Of a stretch of 64,000 bases of DNA, positions 26,290-34,500 are shown piece after piece. A program made the position numbers and the translations under genes. The notes under the pieces are model-generated. The model did not search any database and was not told the origin of the DNA. It worked only from the letters and a program-made list of their open reading frames with translations. This DNA comes from Pseudomonas fluorescens. Its GTDB lineage: Bacteria; Pseudomonadota; Gammaproteobacteria; Pseudomonadales; Pseudomonadaceae. Numbering within the stretch: the stretch's first letter is position 1; each line of letters starts with the position of its first letter. Where the stretch lies: NCBI RefSeq assembly GCF_001902145.1, contig NZ_MRST01000025.1, positions 496,001 through 560,000 of the forward strand, given 5' to 3'.

Positions 26290-27831
26290 CTATTCAAACC
26301 AGTTATGAGTCAGATCAGGCAAGCCCAAAAATGGCTTGACCGGATCAAGGTCAGGATGGTCTGAACCGTCGTCGTATCCCCAACCTGTTTTCTGTCTAGG
26401 GCTGGCAAACTCTGGCTTAAGATCATTCGGATTCAGTACAATCTGTTCCCGACCTCCTTCTAACTTATATGCTCCATCTGACTCAAATTTTTGCGTAGCC
26501 GCACGCCCCTCCCATACTTTGAGCGGTTGCCCCGGGGGCACTGTGTAAGCCAAGAACTCTCCGTTCTCATTCCAACTTTTCCAAACCGCAAAATTTCGTC
26601 GCCATTCGCTCTTTGATGTAATTTTTTCGAATTCAACCTCACGCATCCAAAAACAGCCATTGTCGTAAGATTCAGAGCCGGGTTCCAATACTCGATATAA
26701 TCGCTCACCAGGAGCGATGCTAACCGCTCGAAGTGAATTATCGAAGGTTTTAAACGCACCGTTGAGGGGTCTAATATTAGATTCAACGCTAATATCCGGC
26801 CAACCATCGGCGATATCAGCCAAAGAATTGTCTGACAACTTATTTAGTCCGGGATATTTAGTAGCTTCAACTTTATCCACCCAATCCGGCTGTTCCCGCC
26901 TCATCAGCTCAAGCTCAGCATTCGCACGATCCCCCAACACATGTGCATTGTTTCCAGTTCGGGCGCGATAGACGTTATCGCCTTCTACGCGTAAACGGTT
27001 GATGATCTGATCCACATAATTCTGCGCTGGCTTTAATGCCTTTGTTATACCATCAGAGGCCTTCCCCCGAACGTCAACGAGCATTGCCCACATTCTTTCT
27101 ACTGACACCTTTAACGAGTCTGGCCCCCACTTCACAACTGAATCAAACATTTCGCGTGTGACTCGCATGATTTCATCCAATCGCACCAGCAGCTCTTCCA
27201 CTGTCAGACTGGCCTTAACCTCATCCAGCTTTCCAGCCAAATAGTGATAAGGATTATTAATCTTCATCCACGCTAGAGTTTTCCGAACTACAGGACTGCC
27301 CAAATGCTGCCTCAGCAATACCATCGCCTGGTCGAGCACAACATCCAGGCGCCCTCCCGGTTTTGGTTTTATCTTTATTTTTAAAAGATACTTGCGCAGG
27401 TACAGAAATAGAACCTTAAAGCACCCTTTCAGCAAAGAGCCCAATGACGGAATCAAACCAATCAGCGTAAGTACCAAAGCCACCCATGCCCAAGTATCAT
27501 CACTTTCCTTGCTTACCTTTCGACAATTCGCAATCAAATCACGTACGTCACCTATCTGATCCACGAATGGAATCATAAAAATCAAGGTACCAGTAACCAC
27601 CTGTGCAGTACTTGGGTCCTCGTGAAAATCGCCTTGCAAGGTCTCCCAAAACCAGAGCCACATTCCTTTAAGCCCAGAAGGCGCATCCTGCGGAGGAGCC
27701 TGATAGAACGCCAAGGCATTTTGCATATCTTGATTCATGCACTTACCACTATCACAATAAACATAGAACACACTGACGTCACCATTCACTTTGAGTGACG
27801 TCAAATTAATGTACATCAGGCTCGTTTCCAC
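26290..27831 (-). CDS. Candidate T6SS effector with membrane-spanning middle and C-terminal toxin-like domain
   Basis: 513 residues. A hydrophobic region at about 78-150 holds VVTGTLIFMIPFVDQIGDVR, then WAWVALVLTLIGLIPSLGSL, a pattern seen in many polymorphic toxins before the toxin domain. A helical stretch (170-290) leads to a C-terminal domain (about 375-475) containing GERLYRVLEPG (Arg380), LAYTVPPGQPLKVWEG and GGREQIVLNP. This resembles loosely the TNT/ADP-ribosyltransferase-like layout, but no catalytic set is certain. The gene is AT-rich compared with the T6SS core. It overlaps the small membrane protein gene by 16 bases and is followed by the immunity-like pair. An ATG at residue 6 is an alternative start. 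Confidence 0.65.
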   Translation of the reverse strand: METSLMYINLTSLKVNGDVSVFYVYCDSGKCMNQDMQNALAFYQAPPQDAPSGLKGMWLWFWETLQGDFHEDPSTAQVVTGTLIFMIPFVDQIGDVRDLIANCRKVSKESDDTWAWVALVLTLIGLIPSLGSLLKGCFKVLFLYLRKYLLKIKIKPKPGGRLDVVLDQAMVLLRQHLGSPVVRKTLAWMKINNPYHYLAGKLDEVKASLTVEELLVRLDEIMRVTREMFDSVVKWGPDSLKVSVERMWAMLVDVRGKASDGITKALKPAQNYVDQIINRLRVEGDNVYRARTGNNAHVLGDRANAELELMRREQPDWVDKVEATKYPGLNKLSDNSLADIADGWPDISVESNIRPLNGAFKTFDNSLRAVSIAPGERLYRVLEPGSESYDNGCFWMREVEFEKITSKSEWRRNFAVWKSWNENGEFLAYTVPPGQPLKVWEGRAATQKFESDGAYKLEGGREQIVLNPNDLKPEFASPRQKTGWGYDDGSDHPDLDPVKPFLGLPDLTHNWFE

Positions 27832-28220
27832 AAACTCCAGGCTTTAAGCACTTCAGACCCAACCACAAAAGCAACTACCAACAGGCTGGGCAAGTAGCCT
27901 GCCACCACTAATAACAACGAAACTGACGGATAGAGAAAGAGAACGCGAAACGGAATTTGTGCAAATCCGAGATATCGTGCAGGCCTATAGCCGCAGACAA
28001 ATAACACCCCGCTTAGTGCAATTGATATTTGCAGCCCCCAAGAAAGAAGCCCCATCCCCACCAGAAAACTACCAAGTTGATCACCCAGCCCCATTACACT
28101 AGATAGATCTGCCAGATACGGGACACGCCCTTCTTTCCAACTACTCAAGCTGTACCAGAGCACATAGAAAATGTCCAAACCACCCCATACCCGCAATACA
28201 TTTGCTCGCGAGACACTCAC
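27816..28220 (-). CDS. Small four-helix membrane protein linked to VgrG and effector
   Basis: 134 residues with about four predicted membrane helices (LDIFYVLWYSLSSW; LGSFLVGMGLLSWGLQISIA; ALSGVLFVCGY; VSLLLVVAGYLPSLLVVAFVV). Its start overlaps the vgrG stop by four bases and its end overlaps the effector start by 16 bases, so all three are translated together. It could be a membrane immunity protein or an aid to effector handling. No family recognised. Confidence 0.65.
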   Translation of the reverse strand: MSVSRANVLRVWGGLDIFYVLWYSLSSWKEGRVPYLADLSSVMGLGDQLGSFLVGMGLLSWGLQISIALSGVLFVCGYRPARYLGFAQIPFRVLFLYPSVSLLLVVAGYLPSLLVVAFVVGSEVLKAWSLWKRA

Positions 28221-31165
28221 AATTGATCTCCATTTTTCTCGTATACCGTATCAGCTGTCGGTGGCTGCCAATACCAAGACTTACCTGATACCTGCCAACT
28301 GTCATTACCTTCCAGATATGTTTGTTCGATGCGACGCTGATCCCCGTACTGGCGTATCGCAGACGTCTCGGCAAGGTGCTGTTCTTCTTCTCCCAGTGGC
28401 TGCCAGGCTTGAATCATAGTGCGCTTAGTGCGCTCATAGTCCTTACCGTCCGAACCAAATACCCGGCCTGAATCCCCCATAGAGGTCAAGCGATTAAGGA
28501 ACATCTGCCCGACATTACGCCCACCGTGATAATCGACTTCTTGAGTCACCCATTTGCCTGCCCCACGTGGGCTTACATTTGTGCCTTCCGGCACTAGTGC
28601 CGCCTGAAGCAACGTATAGGAAGGCCAAGGCTGATCGGGCTGGGGCTCAGGAAACTGGTATTGCACGCTCGCTGGACTATCCGGTACAGGACTGTGTATC
28701 GCATGACCTTGCTCATCCAACTTTCCTTGCAAGACCTGGCCATTCTCGAAAGTCACAATGTAAGGCACGCCTGCTATCGGTTTTGCCACTGTATCGTACA
28801 AGTTTAAAATCAGCGTGTTCGGCTCATCACCTAAAGGTCCAGCCAGAAAAGGGAGCGCCGCATCCAACTGCCCTACTGTTTGGATGTAGTCAAAGTTAGG
28901 AGACTTGATCTCAACTTCACCAGGCGAGCCTATTTCAATACGATACGGGTCGATGGTGATGTAGTTACCACCCGAGCTAATAGTTATTTTCTTTTTAGCA
29001 GTAATTCTTATTTCGTCTTCGGTGCTGCTGATGTTCAGCCCTTGGCGAGACAACAGCTCCATTCGATCATTCTGCGCCTGGATTGAAACAGCCCCCTGGT
29101 TAGCAACGAAATTCAGCCCCAGCTTTTTGGCGAATAAGCCAATAGCTTGGCCTGCTGTTATCGTAAAACGTTTAACCACACTAAAGTCGGTGTTGTTATT
29201 CACTGCACTAAAGGTCTGTCCCGCAGCCAACTGCAAATGTTCTGGAGTCACCAAGGCTATGCCAGCAGGAGCGGAGACGAGAAGCCCGGACTCCTTCAGT
29301 TGCCCTAATACATCCTTGAGTTGCTCCGGCACCATACCGTCAGCCTCGAGAGCTCCGGCAGCTGCGGCATTGCTCGCCAATCCCCGCACGCGCTGGAGTG
29401 CCTCCTCCAATTGCGCCAAGGCCTCACGCATACTGAGCATTTCCCCCTGTGCCTTCGACTGCTTATCAGCACTTATGAAAATTCCTTTCCCTGCACGAAT
29501 GGCCGCATGCCCATCGGTGCGTAGTTCCGCACCCTCGCCGCGAGGCTGGCGCTCAGCATCGACCAGATGGCCGAGGTTGAGTTGGCTCTTGCCGCTGTGT
29601 TCGGTGCTGAGCTTGAGGTGTTCCTGCCCGCGGGTGTCGTCCATGCGCAGTTTGTTGTTGGCCGGGGTGCGCAGCACGTTGCGCTTGTCGTTGCGTAGAG
29701 TAACGTGGTCGATGTGCCGGCTGTCGTGAAGGGCATGGGCGATGTAGGGGCGATCCGGGTCGCCCTGTTCGAAGGCGATGGCTACTTCGGTGCCGGCAAT
29801 CAGCGGTAAATGCAGGCCATGGGTGTCGCCGGCGTAGGGCCGGGCCAGGCGGAGCCAGACGCTTTCTTCACCGGCCTTCCAGCTGTCGCGATCGAACAGG
29901 AAGTTCACCCGGTAGCGCCCTTCCAGGTCGATATGGGCGTAGGGGTCGTTGGCCTGTGGACTGGTGACACGGGCTGGGACGGTGCCGGCGATTTGCGGTT
30001 TGCCCTTCAGTTCTGGACGGAAACATACGGTTTCTGAATAGGGCATGGCCTGGAAGGTCGCCTCGAAACTTTGGTCACGGGCGGCCGTGGTGGTCAGGCC
30101 GGTGATTACCGCGCCCGGCGTAAAGGCCTGGGGGGCACCGCCGGAGACCTTGAGCACCTGGCCCGGCGCCAGGGTGGCGCTGCTGCTGATGCCGCTGAGC
30201 TGGGTCTGCCCATTCAGGTAGCGTTCGTGGCGCAGGCGGGCGTAGAAGTAGCCGCTTTCGCTTTGCAGATCCTCGTCTTGATCCAGCCTATCGCCGAGGG
30301 CCGTGTAAGGTTCGGCGTAGTGATAGGCCTCGCCGTAGGTGGTGGTCGCGCCCCGACTCTGGTCGATTTCACCGCTCAGGTGGGCGCTGGCATCGCGATG
30401 GTGGTAGGCACGGATATGCACCTGCTGTTCGACCACGGCGTGGCTCGATTGCAGTTGCCACACCGCATCCTGGCCACTGCTGCCCAGCCCGGATTGCGGG
30501 CGAAGGGGTAGTTCGATGTCGAATTGGTAGAGGCGTTGATCGTCGCAAAACTCCACCACATCAATGCCCAGGCGTTCGTCGCTGGTGAAGCGGTACCAGA
30601 TGCCGACTTCGGCCAGCAGACGGGCAATAAAGGCCAGGTCGCTTTCGCCGTATTGCATGACCTGTTCGCGCTTGGGATAGTCGCGTTTGAGGCTGAACAG
30701 AAAATCCTGGCCTTCCAGGCCGTGGCGACCGCGCAGGATGCTTTCGACGATCTCCGGCACTGATTGGTGCTGGTAGATGCGAAACTGCTGGCCGCGACCG
30801 AACAGGGCCAGGCGCGGCTGCAGGGTGATCGCATAGGTGGCCTGGTCGTTGGAGCCGGACTGGCGTTTGAAGCCGGTGACCACGCCATGCAGGGTGCGCA
30901 GCGGTTTGACCTCCGGTGCGCTGAGCCCGGTGACCGGCAGCTTTTGCGGCGCGGCGTGCAGGCTGAAGCTGGCGTCCTGGCCGAGCATACTTTCCGCAGC
31001 CAGATCACGCTCGGTGCTGGTGAATTCCACGCGATAGCTGAAGGGTTGGCTCAGGTGTTCTTGGCCTTCAAAGGCCAGAACATCGAGCCGGGCCTCGACA
31101 TCGCGCACACTCAAGGTATGCCGGCTGTGGTCGAAGAAGTTTTGCAATTCGCTGGACATGCTCAC
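28217..31165 (-). CDS. vgrG: VgrG (TssI) spike protein with C-terminal extension
   Basis: 982 residues. The gp27/gp5-like core spans about 15-560 (HTLSVRDVEARLDVLAFEGQ; YGESDLAFIARLLAEVGIWY; RVNFLFDRDSWKAGEESVWL; GDPDRPYIAHALHDS). A DUF2345-type beta-helix follows (about 570-790; KKKITISSGGNYITIDPYRI). The last 190 or so residues form an extra domain (NLYDTVAKPIAGVPYIVTFE...DQPWPSYTLLQA...) of transthyretin-like then unknown type, probably for docking the effector encoded next. Base composition becomes more AT-rich towards the 3' end, as expected for an exchangeable cargo region. The start overlaps clpV by four bases. Confidence 0.93.
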   Translation of the reverse strand: MSMSSELQNFFDHSRHTLSVRDVEARLDVLAFEGQEHLSQPFSYRVEFTSTERDLAAESMLGQDASFSLHAAPQKLPVTGLSAPEVKPLRTLHGVVTGFKRQSGSNDQATYAITLQPRLALFGRGQQFRIYQHQSVPEIVESILRGRHGLEGQDFLFSLKRDYPKREQVMQYGESDLAFIARLLAEVGIWYRFTSDERLGIDVVEFCDDQRLYQFDIELPLRPQSGLGSSGQDAVWQLQSSHAVVEQQVHIRAYHHRDASAHLSGEIDQSRGATTTYGEAYHYAEPYTALGDRLDQDEDLQSESGYFYARLRHERYLNGQTQLSGISSSATLAPGQVLKVSGGAPQAFTPGAVITGLTTTAARDQSFEATFQAMPYSETVCFRPELKGKPQIAGTVPARVTSPQANDPYAHIDLEGRYRVNFLFDRDSWKAGEESVWLRLARPYAGDTHGLHLPLIAGTEVAIAFEQGDPDRPYIAHALHDSRHIDHVTLRNDKRNVLRTPANNKLRMDDTRGQEHLKLSTEHSGKSQLNLGHLVDAERQPRGEGAELRTDGHAAIRAGKGIFISADKQSKAQGEMLSMREALAQLEEALQRVRGLASNAAAAGALEADGMVPEQLKDVLGQLKESGLLVSAPAGIALVTPEHLQLAAGQTFSAVNNNTDFSVVKRFTITAGQAIGLFAKKLGLNFVANQGAVSIQAQNDRMELLSRQGLNISSTEDEIRITAKKKITISSGGNYITIDPYRIEIGSPGEVEIKSPNFDYIQTVGQLDAALPFLAGPLGDEPNTLILNLYDTVAKPIAGVPYIVTFENGQVLQGKLDEQGHAIHSPVPDSPASVQYQFPEPQPDQPWPSYTLLQAALVPEGTNVSPRGAGKWVTQEVDYHGGRNVGQMFLNRLTSMGDSGRVFGSDGKDYERTKRTMIQAWQPLGEEEQHLAETSAIRQYGDQRRIEQTYLEGNDSWQVSGKSWYWQPPTADTVYEKNGDQL

Positions 31166-33831
31166 ACCTCCAGGGCGACGGGCTGAGCCGTGTCTTGAAC
31201 ACCGGTGAAATGCAGGCTGATGCCTTCATCGTCGCTGTAGCCGAGCCTCACGCCGTGGGTACGTTGCTGCGCCGCGCGGCGCTCCAACAGTTGCTGACTG
31301 AGTACGGGCAGGATCTGCTCGTTGAGCAGGCTGTCGATATTGCGTGCGCCTGAATCGGGCAGCAGGCAGGCGGCAACCAGCGCGTCATTCAGGGCATCGT
31401 CAATTTGGCACTCCAGGCCGTAATGACGTTGCAGGCGCTTGGCGACCTGGGCCAGCTTGATCGCCACGATGCGCTTGAGTGCATCGGCTTGCAGCGGGCG
31501 ATAGATCAGGGTCTGAAAACGTGCAAGCAATGCGGGCTGGAAGTGCTCGCGCAGGATGGGACGCAGCAGTTCATGCAGCACGCTGTCCGGTGCATCCGGT
31601 TGTTCCTGCATGCAGGTTTGCAGCAGGTCGCTGCCGAGGTTGGAGGTCATGAGAATGACGGTGTTGCGAAAGTCGATCTCGCGCCCTTCGCCATCGCGCA
31701 TAAAACCGCGATCGAAGACCTGGTAGAACACATTCAGTACGTCGCGATGGGCCTTTTCCACCTCGTCGAGCAGCACAACGCTGTAGGGCCGTTTGCGCAC
31801 GGCTTCGGTGAGCACACCGCCCTGGCCGTAACCGACATAGCCGGGTGGTGAGCCTTTGAGTTGGCTGACGGTGTGGGCTTCCTGGTACTCGGAAAAGTTG
31901 AGGGTGATCAGCGATTTTTCGCCGCCGAACAGGCTGTCGGCCAGGGCCAGGGCGGTTTCGGTTTTGCCCACGCCGCTGGTGCCGACCAGCAGGAACACGC
32001 CCAGCGGCGCCTTGTCATCGGTGAGGCCGGTTTTGGCCGCCCGCAGGCGCTGGGCCATGGCGCTCAGGGCCGGCGCCTGCCCGATGACACGCTCGCCCAA
32101 TTGCTGCTCCAGCATCAGCAAGCTGGCCTGTTCGTCCTTGAGCAAACTGCTCAGTGGCACCCCGGTCCAATCGGCAATGACTTCGGCCACGCTACGCGCG
32201 TCGACATCCAGCGACAGCAGCGGCTGGTTGCCTTGGACATTGCTCAACTGCCGCTGTAACTGCGCGCAGGTCTCACGCTGCGGCGGCTGCGCCTGACGCG
32301 CGTCAATCAGTTGCTGGGTCAGGTCAAGCTCTTGCCGGTATTGACGCTCCAGATCGACGTATTGACGTTGCAGCTCGGCGTGTTGTGCGGCAATCACCGT
32401 TAGGCGCTCATCGGCACCATGCCCGCCAAGGCGCTGATCCTGCTCCAGTGCTTGGCCTTCCAGCTCCAGGGCCACTTGTCGGGCACTCAGGCGGATCAAC
32501 GCCTGCGGCTCGCAGTCCAGGCTCATGCGCACGCGGGCGCTGGCGGTGTCCAGCAGGTCGACTGCTTTGTCCGGCAGCTGCCGACCGGTCAGGTAGCGCC
32601 GCGACAGGCTGACTGCTGCCTGCACGGCCGCATCCTGAATGTGCACGCCGTGATGGGTGGCGTAGCGTCCTTTGAGGCCGCGCAACATCAGGCTGGCATT
32701 GGCATCATCCGGCTCATCGACCTTGACCATCTGAAAGCGCCGTTCCAAGGCCGCGTCGCGCTCAAAATACTGCTTGTACTCGCTCCAGGTGGTCGCGGCG
32801 ATGGTGCGCAACTCGCCACGGGCCAAGGCGGGCTTGAGCAAGTTGGCCGCGTCGGCACCACCAGCCTGGTTGCCGGCGCCGATCAGGGTGTGGGCTTCGT
32901 CAATGAACAACAGCACCGGCTGTTCGGACTGTTGCACGGCGTCGATCACATTTTTCAGTCGTTGCTCGAACTCGCCTTTGATGCCCGCACCTGCTTGCAG
33001 CAACCCCAGATCAAGAGTGCGTACACTGACCGATTTGAGACTGTCCGGCACCGTGCCGTGGGCGATGCTCAGCGCCAAGCCTTCAACCAATGCCGTTTTG
33101 CCAACGCCCGGCTCGCCCACCAGGAGTGGATTGTTCTTGCGCCGACGACTGAGGATATCAACGACCTGGCGAATTTCGTCGTCACGACCAAACACCGGGT
33201 CGATCTGCCCTTGTGCTGCTTTGGCAGTGAGGTCGTGGGTGAACCTGTCCAGCACCGCCTGCAACGCCTCAACTTTTTTCGTCGCGCTGGGTGGGAGTAT
33301 GACGGGTTCACCTGAAGGCGCTGCAGGGCTGTCCGACGCGGCTGAAGCCTGCACCTCGGGGCGCTCCTCGGACGATTGATCCAACAACACCAAGAGGCGC
33401 TGCAACTGAGCCTCACTGAGGCTGAGCAAAGGCCATGCGGCTTCACACACCAGCAAGCTGGGCGTTTCCATCAACGCGCTCAGCAGGTGGACAGAGCGCA
33501 GGCTGTCGTTGTTATCGTCCAGCGAGGCCTTCAACCAGGCGTTCTTGATCAGTTGCTGCAATGGCTCCGACAGCTGCGGCTTGCTCTGTACGCTGCGTGG
33601 CAGACCATCGATATGCTCCAGCAGCCCGTACCACAGCGTCTCCATATCCCACTCGTAACGACGTGCGATTACGGTCAAATCACCGTCTCCCTGCCCCAGC
33701 AACTTGAGCAGCCAGTGCTCAATGGTGATTTGCGCGTGCGCACGGTTCTGGCACAGCGAGGCCGCCGCACTCAACGCCTGGGCGCAGTAAGGGTTGAGAC
33801 GGCGAAGCAAGCGGGTGGAATTCGGTGCCAT
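31162..33831 (-). CDS. clpV: T6SS AAA+ ATPase ClpV (TssH)
   Basis: 889 residues. A Clp N-domain (1-160) precedes two AAA+ modules, with Walker A GEPGVGKT and Walker B LLFIDEAHT in the first and GTSGVGKT with VVLLDEVEKA in the second. It disassembles the contracted TssB/TssC sheath so that subunits can be reused. Length fits ClpV rather than ClpB, and the position in the T6SS confirms it. It lies 154 bases after hcp, the widest gap inside the operon. Confidence 0.95.
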   Translation of the reverse strand: MAPNSTRLLRRLNPYCAQALSAAASLCQNRAHAQITIEHWLLKLLGQGDGDLTVIARRYEWDMETLWYGLLEHIDGLPRSVQSKPQLSEPLQQLIKNAWLKASLDDNNDSLRSVHLLSALMETPSLLVCEAAWPLLSLSEAQLQRLLVLLDQSSEERPEVQASAASDSPAAPSGEPVILPPSATKKVEALQAVLDRFTHDLTAKAAQGQIDPVFGRDDEIRQVVDILSRRRKNNPLLVGEPGVGKTALVEGLALSIAHGTVPDSLKSVSVRTLDLGLLQAGAGIKGEFEQRLKNVIDAVQQSEQPVLLFIDEAHTLIGAGNQAGGADAANLLKPALARGELRTIAATTWSEYKQYFERDAALERRFQMVKVDEPDDANASLMLRGLKGRYATHHGVHIQDAAVQAAVSLSRRYLTGRQLPDKAVDLLDTASARVRMSLDCEPQALIRLSARQVALELEGQALEQDQRLGGHGADERLTVIAAQHAELQRQYVDLERQYRQELDLTQQLIDARQAQPPQRETCAQLQRQLSNVQGNQPLLSLDVDARSVAEVIADWTGVPLSSLLKDEQASLLMLEQQLGERVIGQAPALSAMAQRLRAAKTGLTDDKAPLGVFLLVGTSGVGKTETALALADSLFGGEKSLITLNFSEYQEAHTVSQLKGSPPGYVGYGQGGVLTEAVRKRPYSVVLLDEVEKAHRDVLNVFYQVFDRGFMRDGEGREIDFRNTVILMTSNLGSDLLQTCMQEQPDAPDSVLHELLRPILREHFQPALLARFQTLIYRPLQADALKRIVAIKLAQVAKRLQRHYGLECQIDDALNDALVAACLLPDSGARNIDSLLNEQILPVLSQQLLERRAAQQRTHGVRLGYSDDEGISLHFTGVQDTAQPVALEV

Positions 33832-33910
33832 ACGGTTACATCCTTGTTCGGGGATCTGGGTGTGTCGTCAATAAGACCGGCCGTGGAATTGCAATTCGAT
33901 GTGTTTGGCT

Positions 33911-33932
33911 GAACGCCCGCGAACGGACGCTC
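33911..33932 (-). terminator. Hairpin between hcp and clpV
   Basis: On the minus strand a 9-bp stem with two G-U pairs closes a UUCG tetraloop (GAGCGUCCG-UUCG-CGGGCGUUC). There is no U-run after it. It may stabilise the hcp transcript or partly terminate, keeping clpV expression below that of hcp. Confidence 0.4.
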
Positions 33933-33985
33933 AACCCAGCACACCGGGAGCCGAAGGCAAGAGACCACCTGCGGCTCCACACGCA

Positions 33986-34477
33986 TCAGGCGCTCTGACG
34001 TTCATTCCACGAGTCGGAGTGGATGATGTTGCCGTCCTTGTAGGTCCAGGTGACCTTCTCGTAGCGCAACTCAATCTGCTCAAGGTGGTTGTGCTTCTCT
34101 TTGCCTGGGTCTTTGACGTCGTGCATTTTCGGCGCGACTTTCACCACCTTGACGTTTTCCAGCTTGGTGACGAAGTACTCGACTTCCTGCCCGGCGTCGT
34201 CGATGCGGTACCACTTGAATTCAGCACTTTTGAGGGTTTGCCCGGTGGTCACGGCCTTGTAAAGGTAAGGGCTGGACGCATCGATTTCCTTGGAAAACAG
34301 AAACGGCGTGTGTACGCGAGTACCGGTCAACTTGCCGGTGTTGTTGTCGGTGGGGATGTACAGGCTGTGGTCCTGGGCCACCACTTCGATGCTGCCTTCG
34401 CGCTTTTGCACATCCACCGAACCCTTGATGTTTGCGCCGCCGTCGTCTTGCAGCCAGAGGTAAACGGGAATTGCCAT
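33986..34477 (-). CDS. hcp: T6SS tube protein Hcp (TssD)
   Basis: 163 residues from MAIPVYLWLQDDGGANIKGS, the typical Hcp start. The single-domain beta-barrel continues with VHTPFLFSKEIDASSPYLYK and ends IHSDSWNERQSA. Hexamers stack into the inner tube that is fired and also secreted. An AAAAGGAG ribosome site precedes the ATG. Confidence 0.95.
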   Translation of the reverse strand: MAIPVYLWLQDDGGANIKGSVDVQKREGSIEVVAQDHSLYIPTDNNTGKLTGTRVHTPFLFSKEIDASSPYLYKAVTTGQTLKSAEFKWYRIDDAGQEVEYFVTKLENVKVVKVAPKMHDVKDPGKEKHNHLEQIELRYEKVTWTYKDGNIIHSDSWNERQSA

Positions 34478-34500
34478 GTGAAGCTCCTTTTCTCGGAAAT

